This document shows, one piece after another, positions 63,324 to 64,000 of a DNA stretch of 64,000 bases. Location of the stretch: contig CBDEFR010000008.1 of the NCBI GenBank assembly GCA_965237505.1, positions 496,001-560,000 on the forward strand, given 5' to 3'. A program made the position numbers and the translations under genes. Under the pieces are notes generated by a model that did not search any database, was not told the origin of the DNA, and worked only from the letters and a program-made list of their open reading frames with translations. How positions within the stretch are numbered: the first letter of the stretch is position 1; each line of letters begins with the position of its first letter. This DNA comes from NVTR01 sp965237505 (GTDB lineage: Bacteria; Pseudomonadota; Alphaproteobacteria; Rhodobacterales; Rhodobacteraceae).

Positions 63324-64000
63324 GCCGGCACCTGCGTCATCAGGCTCATATAGCTCGCGGGCTTGGTGGTCTCGACCAGTGCTTTGGGCAGGTAGGGGTA
63401 GATATCGAGATCGAGCCGTGGCGGGCGCCTCTCGATCCGGCAAAGCACCAGATGCTTGACCGCATCGTAGCCGATCGCGCCCAGTTCCAGCGACTGTTTG
63501 ATAGCCCCGTGGACGTGCGCCATCTCGAAGCTCTCAAGCAGCCGCAGAACCTGGACGTATTCGCGCTTGCCCTTCTTGCCCATGCGCGCTTCCAGCAGCC
63601 GGTCAGGGTGGCAAACTCCCCTGGCAGGTCCCAGCCCTGCAGCGGTGCCGCCTGGTCCAGCGCGCCAACCTTCTGTTCCAGCAGCGGCAGGAAGTGCATC
63701 GGATCGAAGACCATATCAGCCTTCTCATAGGACCGTTGGTGGCGGGCGATCACCTCGGCGCCGCAGCCGATGACGACCTCGTGGACATAGCCGCGGACCT
63801 GAACCTCGTGATGAGCGCAGGCGACCGGAACCGAGTAATCGTTGTTGCGATAGCGGACCATCGAGATCGACGTCGCCCGCGTGCTGACTTTCTCGCAGGC
63901 ATCGTAGGGTACAGGCGGCAGCGCCATCAGGGCGTCGAGGTCGCGCATCAGCCGCTCGCCGATAGTCTCGGAATGACCCCGCAGAACCTCATCCTGACGT
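63320..64000 (-). pseudogene. istA: IS21 transposase IstA, frameshifted, 5' end outside window
   Basis: The visible part runs from about MRDLDALMALPPVPYDACEK (near 63948) through VSTRATSISMVRYRNNDYSV to GWDLPGEFATL. There a C is missing compared with copy a (CCCTGACCGG for CCCTGCACCG, near 63603 on the plus strand). The true C-terminus (LLEARMGKKGKREYVQVLRL to SLMTQVPA) continues in another frame to 63320. Catalytic residues lie outside the window. Confidence 0.85.

Larger units (their letters stand above)
62421..64000 (-). mobile_element. IS21-family element (copy b), runs off the window
   Basis: One end is at about 62421 with TGTCAATCCCGGCGTAAAAA, followed by an internal near-repeat (GTAAAAGTGGGCCAG) typical of multiple end repeats in IS21. 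It carries istB and part of istA on the minus strand and continues beyond 64000. Related to, but distinct from, copy a at 43833. Confidence 0.85.

Overview
The window reads as a chromosomal segment of an IS-riddled alphaproteobacterium, most likely Rhodobacterales/Paracoccaceae. The evidence is the (2S)-methylsuccinyl-CoA dehydrogenase of the ethylmalonyl-CoA pathway, the rpoZ-rsh-DUF2062-pdxJ-acpS-lepB-rnc-era-DUF1491-recO housekeeping block, a Hint-domain protein, a DUF1491 gene and the intergenic motif GCCTCCGGYGGGGATATTT. I found no rRNA, tRNA or CRISPR array.

Layout. 1-12.8 kb is an accessory region in which nearly every gene is broken by insertion sequences: a DUF1801 gene split by an IS1380 element, and one putative PD-(D/E)XK nuclease gene cut into four pieces by three IS630 insertions (one of them itself split by an IS256), ending at an IS5-type element. 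12.9-29.2 kb (minus strand) carries complex I genes in a permuted order: nuoJ, nuoK, two MrpD/NuoL-like antiporter subunits with a small membrane protein between them, nuoM, nuoN, then a broken Rap1a/Tai-like gene, then nuoA-B-C-D-E-F-G. nuoH and nuoI are absent from the window. NuoG keeps the N7 cluster cysteines, and four antiporter-like subunits are present, so this is not the standard mitochondrial-type alphaproteobacterial operon.

29.5-40.7 kb is a carbohydrate-type ABC transporter locus: a ROK regulator fused to a C-terminal DUF6454-like domain, diverging from a binding protein, two permeases and an ATPase. It is followed by a glycerophosphodiester phosphodiesterase pseudogene (nonsense codon plus IS5 insertion), an inositol-monophosphatase family gene and the C-terminal third of PEP carboxylase. 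40.7-47.5 kb is a nested IS island: IS630 containing IS1595 containing IS256, abutting IS21, a truncated IS256 and an IS903-type element. The latter has replaced the 5' end of folK.

47.5-62.2 kb is an ordered housekeeping region (folK, rpoZ, rsh, DUF2062, pdxJ, acpS, lepB, rnc, era, DUF1491, recO, then a META lipoprotein, an NAD-dependent reductase, mcd, a TauE/SafE permease and pckA). A second IS21 with a frameshifted istA runs off the right edge.

The dominant biology is IS expansion: sixteen elements or fragments of seven kinds. For most insertions the target duplications and the original reading frames can be reconstructed by eye, which gives the order of events and the identity of the wrecked genes.
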